A stretch of 64,000 bases of DNA from positions 310,001 to 374,000 of the forward strand of contig NZ_ARQF01000020.1 of NCBI RefSeq assembly GCF_000384815.1, written 5' to 3'. The translations under genes were made by a program, and so were the position numbers. This DNA is from Halodesulfovibrio aestuarii DSM 17919 = ATCC 29578. GTDB lineage: Bacteria; Desulfobacterota; Desulfovibrionia; Desulfovibrionales; Desulfovibrionaceae. This document shows, in pieces, positions 8,261 through 16,304 of the stretch; the stretch's first letter is position 1, and each line of letters begins with the position of its first letter. A model generated the notes under the pieces. It saw only the letters and a list, made by a program, of their open reading frames with translations, was not told the DNA's origin and did no database searches.

Positions 8261-9061
8261 CTAGGCAGCAAGTTGTAGTTTTTGGATAGGGGTAATTCCG
8301 CCTATCCCCATGTTTGGACGCTCATTATTATAAGCCCATAACCATGCACTAGCATAGTCTTGAGCCTGTTTGATACTGCTAAACAAATGCTGATTTAACC
8401 AGTCATATCGAACCGTCCGGTTATACCGTTCGATATATGCATTTTGCTGAGGATTGCCAGGCTGAATATAATCTAAGCGAATCCCGTGAGTGTTGGCCCA
8501 CGATTTAAGCTTGTGGCTTATGTATTCTGGCCCATTGTCACAGCGAAGAGCAACTGGTTTACCACGCCATTCAATAATCTGAGTTAATGACCGAATTACG
8601 CGTTCTGCGGGTAAGGAAAAATCTATTTCAATACCTAGCCCTTCACGATTAAAGTCGTCGATCACGTTGAATAACCGGAAGCTTCTACCATCTTCAAGCT
8701 GGTCGTGCATAAAATCCATAGACCATATCTGATTCGGGGCTTCGGGAACGGCCAAGGGTTCTGGTCTTTCGCGCTTAATCCGTTTTTTGGGTTTGATACG
8801 TAAGTTTAGCTCTAACCCACAGTAAATTCTGTAGACGCGCTTATGGTTCCATTTAAAGCCTCTTACATTTCGCAAATGCAAAAAGCATAAACCAAAACCC
8901 CAATTCTTTTCCTTCAGGGTTAGTTTTAACAGCCACTTCGCAATGAGAGTATTTTCATCTGCAAGCTTCGGCTGATAGCGATAACATGCCTGACTTATGC
9001 AAAAAGCTACACACGCTTGACGTATATTTAGCTTTGAGCTGGATACATATTTCTTGGCCAT
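8261..9061 (-). CDS. IS3-family transposase OrfB (DDE integrase)
   Basis: Catalytic part of the transposase: an N-terminal HTH_21-like region (to about residue 90), then an rve integrase core with [22 protein letters not shown] and the final glutamate in [12 protein letters not shown], giving a complete D-D-E set. It is normally made as an OrfAB fusion. The OrfB frame stays open upstream through a run of seven A residues at the end of OrfA (about 9089-9097), where -1 slippage on A-AAA-AAG would join the frames. The isolated ATG at 9061 is only a nominal start. The gene ends at the left inverted repeat. Confidence 0.9.
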   Translation of the reverse strand: MAKKYVSSSKLNIRQACVAFCISQACYRYQPKLADENTLIAKWLLKLTLKEKNWGFGLCFLHLRNVRGFKWNHKRVYRIYCGLELNLRIKPKKRIKRERPEPLAVPEAPNQIWSMDFMHDQLEDGRSFRLFNVIDDFNREGLGIEIDFSLPAERVIRSLTQIIEWRGKPVALRCDNGPEYISHKLKSWANTHGIRLDYIQPGNPQQNAYIERYNRTVRYDWLNQHLFSSIKQAQDYASAWLWAYNNERPNMGIGGITPIQKLQLAA

Positions 9062-9084
9062 CTCTCGACGGCAGGATGGCCGTT

Positions 9085-9348
9085 TTACTTTTTTTCAAGC
9101 ACCTCACGCAACACTTCTGCCATCATTTGAGATTCAGCATACATCTTCTTTAAGCGACTATTTTCATGCTCTAATTCTTTAAGCCTCGCCATCATAGATG
9201 CATCCATCCCACCATATTTTGCACGCCATTTATAAAATGAGGCGCTACTCATGCCATGTTCTCGACAAAGCTCTGGAACAGGTGTGCCGTTTTCTGCCTG
9301 TTTGAGAATATTCATGATCTGGCTATCAGTGTAACGTGATCTTTTCAT
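9085..9348 (-). CDS. IS3-family transposase OrfA (helix-turn-helix)
   Basis: 87-residue DNA-binding subunit. An HTH_Tnp_1 domain ([18 protein letters not shown], then [23 protein letters not shown]) is followed by a leucine-rich coiled coil ([20 protein letters not shown]) used for multimerisation. The KYGGMD motif and layout are typical of the IS407 group. The last codons lie in an A-rich slippery run that links it to OrfB by programmed -1 frameshifting. OrfA alone usually acts as a regulator of transposition. Confidence 0.9.
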   Translation of the reverse strand: MKRSRYTDSQIMNILKQAENGTPVPELCREHGMSSASFYKWRAKYGGMDASMMARLKELEHENSRLKKMYAESQMMAEVLREVLEKK

Positions 9349-9419
9349 GTAGAATCTCCTATGGTTGCCCTAGCGGATAATTCTACTTTTGAGGACTATT
9401 ATTTTGCGGGGGGATTACC

Positions 9420-9561
9420 CTTCCCCGTTGGAACCCTCAATGTCTGGCGCTGTCGCAAACAAGGTCCGCGCTATGTAAAGTTCCCACGAGGCGTATTCTA
9501 CAGGCCGGACACGCTCAAAAAGTATTTCGAATCGTGTGAAGTTCGGACGGTTGATATGTAG
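9420..9561 (+). pseudogene. C-terminal remnant of an excisionase-like HTH_17/AlpA-type protein
   Basis: The readable frame encodes FPVGTLNVWRCRKQGPRYVK, then GVFYRPDTLKKYFES. This matches the small winged-helix excisionase/AlpA pattern (tLrrwrxxGpGPkyvkxGrrvxYrxxdLexw). The 5' part is missing: the IS3-family element ends at 9419, and on the far side (before 8222) the same frame meets a stop, so no intact N-terminus can be rebuilt. It may once have been the recombination directionality factor or regulator of the mobilisable element whose integrase lies at 14614-15510. A terminator follows directly. Confidence 0.6.
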
Positions 9562-9570
9562 AAAGAAAAG

Positions 9571-9592
9571 CTCCCCAGTTGGGGAGTTTTTT
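9571..9592 (+). terminator. Terminator after the excisionase-like remnant
   Basis: CTCCCC AGTT GGGGAG followed by six T residues, nine bases after the TAG stop. Its survival supports the remnant having been a real transcribed gene. Confidence 0.85.
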
Positions 9593-9730
9593 GACTTTAA
9601 AAGTTCTTTTCTAGATGAGAGGCCACAACAGATCGCTAACGTTGACGCCACAGCAAAGACTACTCGACAACTAAGTACTGAGGAATGAAGATATGTAAGC
9701 GTCCAGACAGCCCCACCTTCCGCTAGTTAA

Positions 9731-11299
9731 CTATTCCGTTGTAAGCAGCATTCCCCGAACAGGAAGTAGCTTTTCAATATCATCAGGTGTTGTAGCGTTA
9801 GGCATCTTTTCGAAAACATGGAGTAAATATTCGTATGGATTTAGATCGGCAGCCTTTGCAGATTCAACAAGGCTGTAGAGGAAGGCGCTGGCATGGGCAC
9901 CAGCTGGCGAGCCGGAGAACAGCCAGTTCTTTCGGCCTACGGCGAAAGGGCGTATAGCATTTTCTGCGATGTTGTTGTCGGGTGCGAGGCGGGGATCTTT
10001 TACGTAATTCTCAACATACGGAAGCTGCTTCATGGTGTAGCTGATGGCAATGCCGAGCAAACTTTTAGGAGGCGTGCGCAACACCGCATCAGTGCAAAGC
10101 TCTTTTAGTTTCGCCAATAATAGAGTCACTTTTTCTTCACGCAACGCTTGTATAGCATCTGAGGAAAACTTTTTCTTTTGGGCGGCAGACTCCAGTTTGT
10201 AAATGTCTTTAATCAGCGCAACAGCACGTGATGCAACGCCTTTTTTCTTGTTAGAACCTGCCTTCAAAACATCCATGAACTTACGGCGCACATGCGCGAG
10301 ACATCCCACTCGTGTGATATGGTCATTCTCACCAAGTGCGTTATAGCCTACATATCCGTCAACTTGCAGATATCCTTTAAAATCGCCCAACATCTGCGTT
10401 GCTACTTCACCAGCACGGCTCGGCGAATAGCGGAACAGCACCACGGGCGTATCAGAGCTGCCACCACGGCAGACCCACATATACGACTTTGACGTGTTCT
10501 TCCGGTCATGTTCGTCCAGAACCTGCACCGTCGTTTCATCCATATTAATGATATCGCTTTGATGAAGCCGTGCATACATAGCATCCTGTAGCGGCGCGCA
10601 TGCTTTCGCTGCCAGCATCGCCCAGTTCGACATGGTTGAGCGTGGAATATCAATGCCCAGCCGTGCGAACATTGAAGTCTGCCGGTAGAACGGAAGCCCG
10701 TCGCAAAACTTGTTGACGAGGATGTATGCAAGCAGCCCCGGTGTCGCGATCCCTTGTTTGAAAAGCTGTGGCGGCATCGGGGCGATCTTCACTGTGGGGG
10801 ATAAACCTTCTGAGGTTGCCCCCTCGCACTCCTTGCAGGCATACTTAGGTCTGATATGTCGGATGACTTGTATCTTTTGCGGGATAATATCCAGTTTTTC
10901 GCTGATTTCCTCTCCAATTCTCGTCAACGTGCAACCGCACGGGCATGTCTTTTTTTCTTCCGGGATGTCATGGACGATATCAACTCGCGGAATATTCGCA
11001 GGGATCGGCTTGCGTCCACGTTTTGCACGGGTGTGGGAAGGGACTTCAATCTGCTCAGGTTCAGCAGGCTTGTCGTCGGAGGCAGCGAACTCTGCTTCAT
11101 CAAACAGGCAGTACTGGTCTTCGTCTTTGGCAGGTTTCTTCTGCTGCTCACTGGATTTTGTGAACTGCATGGCCTTGAGAAGGCGAACCTGTTCTTGAAG
11201 TATTTCGATGAGAGAATTTTGCTCTGCCAAACGTGTTTGAAATGAAACAACAAGTTGCTTCAACTCTTCTGGGTCATGTGGCAAAGCTGATATATTCAT
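9731..11299 (-). CDS. tnpC: IS66 transposase TnpC (DDE)
   Basis: Main IS66 transposase, about 522 residues. It has an N-terminal leucine-zipper-like helix (LVVSFQTRLAEQNSLIEIL), a zinc-finger-type region with CPCGC and CKEC (about 130-165), and a DDE catalytic core with the aspartate in INMDETTVQV, VDGYVGYNA, GCLAHVRRKF and the glutamate in NIAENAIRPFAVGRKNWLF. The C-terminal extension is typical (SLVESAKAADLNPYEYL). The start is uncertain: ATG at 11299 begins the standard MNISALPHD sequence, and a GTG-type start at 11317 is also open. It lies 30-50 bases after tnpB in the element's own operon. No frameshift or stop is visible, so it appears functional. Confidence 0.92.
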   Translation of the reverse strand: MNISALPHDPEELKQLVVSFQTRLAEQNSLIEILQEQVRLLKAMQFTKSSEQQKKPAKDEDQYCLFDEAEFAASDDKPAEPEQIEVPSHTRAKRGRKPIPANIPRVDIVHDIPEEKKTCPCGCTLTRIGEEISEKLDIIPQKIQVIRHIRPKYACKECEGATSEGLSPTVKIAPMPPQLFKQGIATPGLLAYILVNKFCDGLPFYRQTSMFARLGIDIPRSTMSNWAMLAAKACAPLQDAMYARLHQSDIINMDETTVQVLDEHDRKNTSKSYMWVCRGGSSDTPVVLFRYSPSRAGEVATQMLGDFKGYLQVDGYVGYNALGENDHITRVGCLAHVRRKFMDVLKAGSNKKKGVASRAVALIKDIYKLESAAQKKKFSSDAIQALREEKVTLLLAKLKELCTDAVLRTPPKSLLGIAISYTMKQLPYVENYVKDPRLAPDNNIAENAIRPFAVGRKNWLFSGSPAGAHASAFLYSLVESAKAADLNPYEYLLHVFEKMPNATTPDDIEKLLPVRGMLLTTE

Positions 11300-11346
11300 G
11301 TGATAAACATACACCAAAACTTGCCCAAAGTCCCGTAAAACAAGGC

Positions 11347-11700
11347 TTAAAATAATTTTTCAAAGTACAGATCTGGATGTGCTTTTAGTTGCCCCGGGGT
11401 AAGTCCGTCCAGCAGCCACCGGAGTTCTCGCTGGCTAAATTCAAGAACCTCTTCTGCCTGTTCAGGCCATGCGAAGCGATGTTTTTCAAGACGCTTCTGC
11501 CAGAGACAGAAACCATTGCGTTCCCAGTAAAGAATTTTGATGATTGTTCGCGAACGATTGCAGAACACAAAGAAATTGCCTGTGAAGATATCAAGATCAA
11601 GATGGTCAGCAACCAGCATGGACAACCCGTTCACAGCCTTACGCATATCTGTGGCACCTAGCACAATGAACACCTGTGTTTTTGAATCGATGGGCAGCAT
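11347..11700 (-). CDS. tnpB: IS66 accessory protein TnpB
   Basis: 117-residue IS66 Orf2 protein. Family signatures are all present: VFIVLGATDMRKAVNGL near the N-terminus, FVFCNRSRTIIKILYWERNG in the middle and FAWP near residue 78. It is required for IS66 transposition, but its biochemical role is unsettled. Its ATG overlaps the TGA of tnpA by one base (TGATG), indicating translational coupling. Confidence 0.93.
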   Translation of the reverse strand: MLPIDSKTQVFIVLGATDMRKAVNGLSMLVADHLDLDIFTGNFFVFCNRSRTIIKILYWERNGFCLWQKRLEKHRFAWPEQAEEVLEFSQRELRWLLDGLTPGQLKAHPDLYFEKLF

Positions 11701-12008
11701 CAGGCACCGATTACGTCAAGAATGCGTCTTAAAGTCTGCTGGCAGAACCCCGGCTCGATATTGAGCATCAGATTGTCACAAACATACAATTTTATCGCGA
11801 TGCCGCCAGCATTAAGCGATGCTGGCGGCATCGCGATATTCGGAACCGCAACAATTTCTTGCAGTTCAGAAGCTGAGGCAAGCTTTCGCTTGTAATACCC
11901 GAAGGCCTTGCTCGAAATATCATGCCCCCGACAATACGCCGCCTGTGACAGTCCGCTGTTTTGCCAATCTGCAATATGTTTTTTCCAACAACGCTGTTTT
12001 CTCGTCAT
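11700..12008 (-). CDS. tnpA: IS66 accessory protein TnpA
   Basis: 102-residue first gene of the IS66 element, with a helix-turn-helix segment (WKKHIADWQNSGLSQAAYCR then ISSKAFGYYKRKL) typical of IS66 TnpA. The C-terminal half carries the usual beta segment GGIAIKLYVCDNL. A GGAGG-type site (AAGGAGGATTTGT) lies directly before the start. It overlaps tnpB at TGATG. Confidence 0.9.
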   Translation of the reverse strand: MTRKQRCWKKHIADWQNSGLSQAAYCRGHDISSKAFGYYKRKLASASELQEIVAVPNIAMPPASLNAGGIAIKLYVCDNLMLNIEPGFCQQTLRRILDVIGA

Positions 12009-12084
12009 ACAAATCCTCCTTAGATAAAAGAGGATTATGACATGAATGGGATATGTTGGAAGATGGGGTTGTTTGGACGGTTAC

Positions 12085-12154
12085 ATTTATTGTCATAACC
12101 TTGCTTGTGATAACGAACATAAATCAACTCGACTTCTTTCTTAACAACTAGCAT
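12085..12154 (-). pseudogene. Start of a gene downstream of the relaxase, cut by IS66
   Basis: Three bases after the relaxase stop an ATG with a GGAAGG ribosome binding site begins MLVVKKEVELIYVRYHK and runs 23 codons into the IS66 right end, where it is lost. No continuation is found on the other side of the IS66 element. It was evidently the next gene of the mobilisation operon; too little remains to identify it. Confidence 0.5.
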
Positions 12155-12157
12155 GGG

Positions 12158-13903
12158 CTACCTTCCTTTCCCTTGCGACTTATTTTTCCCAAACCGCCTA
12201 AGTTTCAACTTCTCAGCAAATTCTCTTGCTTCATTATCCTTGCTCGCAATAATCTCTTTTCGAGTATCCCGTACCACCCCACCATCTTTAAGCTTGTAAG
12301 TAATATTCCCCTCATTATCGACGGTGTAGGTCATACCTTCCAACAACTTCACCACAGGGCGTTCTTTATAGGCCTTCTTCTCTTTCGTCTTTGATGACTG
12401 AAGCACGGACAGCGCTACCGTGTTACCAGCTTCGGCCTGTTGACGGAGGAAGTCGTTCCAGTTGCCGTATGGAATTTCTTCTTTGATCTTCGTACGCTGC
12501 CCTGCGTACTTTTTCTTCAGCAGCTCTTCATGGCGTAGTTGTTCGGCCTTGGCCGCATTGACCAAGTATCGCTTTTCTTTCCAGCTCAAGGTGCTATCAA
12601 TTCGATATTTCTTGATCTTAATCTTCCATTTAAGCTTCTGCTCTCGGGTCTCTTGTTCCCTTCGCTCCTTTTGTTCTTTGAACAAGCGCTTACGCCTTTC
12701 AATGCCGACTTTATATTTCTGATACAGGTCACCACGCTCCGGATCACGATGAAGAGGCTTGCTGCTGTACTGACGTTTCGGCTTGGCCCGTCTCCCCTCT
12801 TCAAGTTTTTTAAGCGTGCCGAACTCAGCTTCAAGCTTAGCCCGTGAATATCCTTGTCCAAGGCTGCTAAGTTTTGCATGAGGCTGATTCTTGCCCCTAA
12901 CGGTAAGATCTGCGATCACAGCCCCTCTGCCGCGCTCTTTAATTGTGATGTTCAGTTCGTCCTGTAAAACAGCTTGAAACTCTTGCCAGGAAGATGATGA
13001 CTCACGAGCCCTATTGATGATCTTTTCATTGCGCTTCAAATATCCGTCAAAACTTTCCTGACCAGTGTATGCCTCCAGAGCCTCAGCCTTTTCGTTCTTC
13101 AGAGCCACCTCTCTCTTTTCGCTTGGAGCAAACGAATCCATAGTTGGATAAAACCCTTTTTTATCCTGAAATGAGCCAAGGCGAGCCTCTAAGACCTCCT
13201 TGCTAAATGAGGTATGAAGTTCGTAACCTTTCAAGCGGTAGGCCAATCCTGAACGATCAAATGGGATAATTGAAATCTCTTTCTTACACGAAACCTGAAG
13301 GCCATACGCTGCCATCGCTCCATGTACATCTTCCCATGATTTTGCGTTCCCGACTGCGGGTACCAACTCCTTATTTCTACCAGATACGTACTGGTAAAAC
13401 TCACGGCGCTGCTTCCGACCAGGATCAAGCTCAAGCTTATACTTCTGCTCAAGTTCACGACACAATTCATCTCGCTTCCAATAATCGCGATACGGCTCAT
13501 GTCTCGTTCTCTTCTTTGGGTGAATCATATTATAGGCAACATGCATATGGAGATTGTTGGTATTGGTGTGCACACCGCAATGACGCTGGTGCTCTTCAAA
13601 GCCAAGCACCTCAGCAAAATGCTGCTCAATATCTTTGAAATCTTGTTCGGTAAGTTTGTCCTGGTCTTCAGGGCGGAGGGAAACAATTAGGTGGTAGGTC
13701 TTTTCTTTCTTGGTGCGCTCATTACACGCCTGAGTGGCCAGAACTTCTGATATGCCTAGCTGGAAGTCATCTCCGGCCATGCAGCCGGCACTCCATACCG
13801 CCATGCATTTTTCACCCTTATGTGAGGCATCAGCAATATAGTTTGCCAGACGCGCGTAATTATCGTTCTTGGGAGATGGAGAAGGCTGTTTCTTGGAAAT
13901 CAT
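12158..13903 (-). CDS. MOBP-type relaxase (TraI/MobA/VirD2-like)
   Basis: 581-residue DNA nicking enzyme that would cut the nearby oriT and lead transfer of the element through a helper conjugation system. The N-terminal relaxase domain (1-190) carries a tyrosine in NYARLANYIADA (motif I position), KTYHLIVSLRPED, and the three-histidine motif III NLHMHVAYNMIHPKK (HxHxxxN) preceded by HCGVH. The rest is long, charged and helical (about 300-520 is rich in Lys/Arg/Glu), as in other MOBP relaxases. It overlaps the MobC-like gene by four bases (ATGA). The reading frame is intact. IS66 is inserted 74 bp downstream and has cut the next gene. Confidence 0.9.
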   Translation of the reverse strand: MISKKQPSPSPKNDNYARLANYIADASHKGEKCMAVWSAGCMAGDDFQLGISEVLATQACNERTKKEKTYHLIVSLRPEDQDKLTEQDFKDIEQHFAEVLGFEEHQRHCGVHTNTNNLHMHVAYNMIHPKKRTRHEPYRDYWKRDELCRELEQKYKLELDPGRKQRREFYQYVSGRNKELVPAVGNAKSWEDVHGAMAAYGLQVSCKKEISIIPFDRSGLAYRLKGYELHTSFSKEVLEARLGSFQDKKGFYPTMDSFAPSEKREVALKNEKAEALEAYTGQESFDGYLKRNEKIINRARESSSSWQEFQAVLQDELNITIKERGRGAVIADLTVRGKNQPHAKLSSLGQGYSRAKLEAEFGTLKKLEEGRRAKPKRQYSSKPLHRDPERGDLYQKYKVGIERRKRLFKEQKERREQETREQKLKWKIKIKKYRIDSTLSWKEKRYLVNAAKAEQLRHEELLKKKYAGQRTKIKEEIPYGNWNDFLRQQAEAGNTVALSVLQSSKTKEKKAYKERPVVKLLEGMTYTVDNEGNITYKLKDGGVVRDTRKEIIASKDNEAREFAEKLKLRRFGKNKSQGKGR

Positions 13904-14286
13904 GAGGCAGAGCCTTTTGAACTTCGATTAAGCACGGCCTGTTCAGTCGAACGGATCAGCTGCCTTAATTCTTCTTGCCGATCTTCTATTTCATGCAGGA
14001 TCCTTCGCACCTTTCTGTGACTTGTCACCTTTCTGGCATTCTCTGTTAATGCCAACTTAAATAAGCCTCCAAGACGACCAAGATCAGCATTTACCTTCAG
14101 TAGATCTAAAAAAGCCTCCTTATCCACTTTGGAGTTAAGCTCATGCCCCAACGCAAGACGACGCAGAAGCTCTGAAATAGAGATCCCGCATTGCTTTGCT
14201 AGCGCAACTACTTTCTCGTGCTCGGCCCTTGTAATGTAGGATTCGATACGAACTTTTCTAACTTTTTCTGATGGCTTTTTATTCAT
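13900..14286 (-). CDS. MobC/TraJ-like relaxosome accessory protein
   Basis: 128-residue protein with a ribbon-helix-helix-type N-terminus (VRKVRIESYITRAEHEKVV, then QCGISISELLRRLALG) and a helical C-terminal region with LGRLGGLFKLAL, a segment common to MobC/TraJ-type proteins. Such proteins bind the inverted repeat of oriT and recruit the relaxase. I chose 14286 because GGAG lies seven bases before that ATG; the frame is open to 14340 without a better site. The ATGA overlap with the relaxase gene and the oriT 145 bp upstream complete the module. Confidence 0.82.
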   Translation of the reverse strand: MNKKPSEKVRKVRIESYITRAEHEKVVALAKQCGISISELLRRLALGHELNSKVDKEAFLDLLKVNADLGRLGGLFKLALTENARKVTSHRKVRRILHEIEDRQEELRQLIRSTEQAVLNRSSKGSAS

Positions 14287-14430
14287 GAATATTCTCCGGT
14301 CGGAGACAGTGTGAGATGGGCAGCGTGTAGTGAGCTGCATAGAGTGAATCGACTCAGAAATGAGTCCTCTTTTTTTGTACGTTGAGCCGATAGGCGAATA
14401 AGTTCTTCTCCACCTTTACGGTGGCAGGCA

Positions 14431-14476
14431 GTAAACTCCCCCACTTGAAAAGTGGGGGTAGTTTACCTGTCCTGCC
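14431..14476. other. Origin of transfer (oriT) with RP4-like nic site
   Basis: Inverted repeat GTAAACTCCCCCACTT / AAGTGGGGGTAGTTTAC (14431-14466, one bulged T), followed at once by CTGTCCTGCC. In RP4 the arrangement is an inverted repeat ending TTCAC followed by CTATCCTG^CC; 12 of 14 bases match here. Nicking is predicted between 14474 and 14475. The site lies upstream of the MobC-like and relaxase genes, as expected for a MOBP system. The rest of the 14287-14613 spacer carries no gene, only a leader region and AT-rich sequence before the integrase stop. Confidence 0.75.
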
Positions 14477-14613
14477 TTCGGACTCCGATCAAAAGGATTA
14501 ACACAACATTATCTTTTTTATAACAAGATGTTTGCATTCTACACTCTTTTACTGTCTGCTACACTTTGACAACACTCTGCTATGCTTTTTTACGTGATAT
14601 AAACCTATAATAA

Positions 14614-15510
14614 TTAGAAAAATACAGTTGACCTATTAACATTAACAATATAATTGTTTAAAGAAGTTACAGCCTTTCTTCCTTGTTCGGGAGACAAATG
14701 AGCATAGCGCATAGTCATTTTGATATCACTATGCCCTAACAAATGACTGACAACAGCTATGGGATATCCTTCAAGAACTAACCATGAGGCAAAGGTGTGA
14801 CGCAAGGAATGAAACACAACTTTATTGCGCCGATCCGTTACTCCTTCATTTAAACCACACGCTTTGACGGCACTTTTGAATGGTTTTCCAGCCATTGGGA
14901 TTTTATTTCCAAAAATAGTTGTGAATAGATATTTGTCTTTGCAGTTCACTTTTGAAGAATATTTTTTTGCGATAATCAATGCAGTAGGATTCAGAGCAAC
15001 ATTCCGGTCTTTGGATTTTCCTCCGACGACATGGACGTGCTCTGTAGCAAGATTAATGTGCTCTGGCTTTAAACTAAAAATCTCACCGGCACGCAATCCT
15101 GTACTTAATGCAAATACAGAAATATCGTGCCACAATGGAGATCGTTGCTGTAAGTCATAAAGCAGTAGATTTGCTTCTTTCTTACTTAGAAATCTCGTAC
15201 GTTCATTCTGAACTTGAGGCATCTCAAAAAAAGGAAGAGGGCCATCATATAGATCCCATTGAATCGCTTTTTTTAACACTCGCCTTAACAGGCCAAGTAC
15301 ATGCTTTACTGTTTGCGGACTCAATTTTTTTGCTTCAATGAGAACCCGCAATTGCATAATATGAATGTTTTTTATTTCAAAAAGTTGCATATGCGCCATA
15401 TAAGGTTCAATATGCATTTGCCAATTTCTTTTGTCATTTTTGGCATTTCGAATTGATGGTAGCTTGAGTTCTGCGTAAAGATCCCAAGCATGTTTCAGTG
15501 TGTTGCTCAT
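14614..15510 (-). CDS. Tyrosine recombinase / integrase
   Basis: 298-residue site-specific recombinase. An N-terminal SAM-like core-binding domain (about 5-105) is followed by the catalytic domain with the full residue set: Arg in STGLRAGEIFSL, Lys in GGKSKDRNV, HxxR in FHSLRHTFASW, His in HLLGHSDI and the nucleophile Tyr in MTMRYAHLS. It is intact. It sits between the oriT and tRNA-Arg(UCU), so it is probably the integrase of the mobilisable element. It lies on the 5' side of that tRNA rather than the usual 3' side, so its true attachment site is not settled. Confidence 0.9.
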   Translation of the reverse strand: MSNTLKHAWDLYAELKLPSIRNAKNDKRNWQMHIEPYMAHMQLFEIKNIHIMQLRVLIEAKKLSPQTVKHVLGLLRRVLKKAIQWDLYDGPLPFFEMPQVQNERTRFLSKKEANLLLYDLQQRSPLWHDISVFALSTGLRAGEIFSLKPEHINLATEHVHVVGGKSKDRNVALNPTALIIAKKYSSKVNCKDKYLFTTIFGNKIPMAGKPFKSAVKACGLNEGVTDRRNKVVFHSLRHTFASWLVLEGYPIAVVSHLLGHSDIKMTMRYAHLSPEQGRKAVTSLNNYIVNVNRSTVFF

Positions 15511-15663
15511 AACATTTCCCCATTATTCATTTTTTCATTGATTAATGGGTAAACAATAATTATGACTTCTGCATTCGTTTTAACCATAGTAAGCCTTCAC
15601 GGAGTGAGGACTTATCTTTAAAAAATGAAGCGCTCCAACGTGTCAAATAATTACATATTTGAC

Positions 15664-15692
15664 TTGACCATTGTTCGCGTATTCGATAGACA
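15664..15692 (+). promoter_or_regulatory. Promoter of tRNA-Arg
   Basis: TTGACC, 17-base spacer, TAGACA; the predicted transcription start would be a few bases before the tRNA at 15707. Confidence 0.55.
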
Positions 15693-15706
15693 ACGTCTCT
15701 CAACGC

Positions 15707-15783
15707 GCGCCAGTAGCTCAGTTGGATAGAGCAACGGCCTTCTAAGCCGTTGGCCGAGGGTTCGAATCCTTCCTGGCGCACCA
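15707..15783 (+). tRNA. tRNA-Arg (anticodon UCU)
   Basis: 77 bases including an encoded CCA. The acceptor stem GCGCCAG pairs with CTGGCGC; the D arm AGCTCAGTTGGATAGAGC, anticodon stem ACGGC/GCCGT with loop CTTCTAA (anticodon TCT), and T arm GGGTTCGAATCC are all standard. A strong terminator follows. The 3' half would be a typical integrase target, but I found no second copy of this 3' end in the window. Confidence 0.97.
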
Positions 15784-15794
15784 TATTTCCTTAG

Positions 15795-15828
15795 AAAACC
15801 CCGACAGTTACATAACTGTCGGGGTTTT
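15795..15828 (+). terminator. Terminator after tRNA-Arg
   Basis: Perfect 16-base arms AAAACCCCGACAGTTA / TAACTGTCGGGGTTTT with a CA loop, followed by CTTTT. Confidence 0.92.
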
Positions 15829-15901
15829 CTTTTATCTTCTGAAAGTACTTGGGGGCAACAGTGTGTCACACTCTTTACTTTTAAGGTACAGAAACACCAG
15901 C

Positions 15902-16111
15902 TTATTCTAACCACCATTGCACAGGTATTCTTCCCACCTTTTTCTTTCTCTGCTCCCCGATAATACCCACATCCAATCTACCAGCAAGAGCAAGGTAAAA
16001 CAGATTCTCTTCGAATATAGTCGCTTCTGGATAGTGCTGTTTGATTTCATCAACCTGCGTGTTCGTATCTTGTCCAGTACTTAAAACGCGGCAGTGAGCA
16101 AGTGTCTTCAT
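15902..16111 (-). pseudogene. Remnant of a serine recombinase (resolvase/invertase)
   Basis: A 69-codon frame reads AHCRVLSTGQDTNTQVDEIK, which matches the resolvase N-terminal pattern YxRVSTxxQDxxxQ around the catalytic Ser, with one inserted residue. After about 45 residues similarity stops; the sequence runs into an unrelated Lys/Arg-rich tail. It is far shorter than the usual 180-200 residues. It is a relic of a transposon or phage recombinase in the decayed part of the island. Confidence 0.55.
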
Positions 16112-16304
16112 GATAAGCCCGCAGGTTGATTCATTAGGATTTAGCCCCATCACCCTAAGATAGGTTCATAATTCCGTTTCCACCCCTAATAGCCCCTTTT
16201 GAACTAGGGTCAATAGGGTATAGTTAAAAAAAACATCCAGATAATAACGTTATTACTTTTAATCTATTGATATGAGGAAAGTGAAATGAAGTATGGAGGT
16301 TATC

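Larger units (their letters stand above)
8222..9419 (-). mobile_element. IS3-family insertion sequence, IS407-like group, with CTTC target duplication
   Basis: About 1.2 kb containing the two transposase frames on the minus strand. The ends are imperfect inverted repeats: the left end starts GGTAATC and carries AATAGCCGTTAAAAGTAGAA (8240-8259); the right end read inward starts GGTAATC and carries AATAGTCCTCAAAAGTAGAA (9380-9399), 17 of 20 identical in that part. Four bases CTTC lie immediately outside both ends (8218-8221 and 9420-9423), a 4-bp target duplication as usual for this group. The element therefore looks intact and fairly recently inserted, into an excisionase-like gene region. Confidence 0.85.
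9695..12084 (-). mobile_element. Complete IS66-family insertion sequence
   Basis: 2390 bp bounded by inverted repeats that begin GTAA, as IS66 elements do. Left is GTAAGCGTCCAGACAGCCCC plus ACCTTCC (9695-9721); right read inward is GTAACCGTCCAAACAACCCC plus ATCTTCC (12058-12084), 23 of 27 identical. It holds tnpA, tnpB and tnpC in the standard order. The expected 8-bp target duplication is absent: GAAGATAT flanks the left end and ATTTATTG the right. A deletion or recombination after insertion is therefore likely. Confidence 0.9.
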
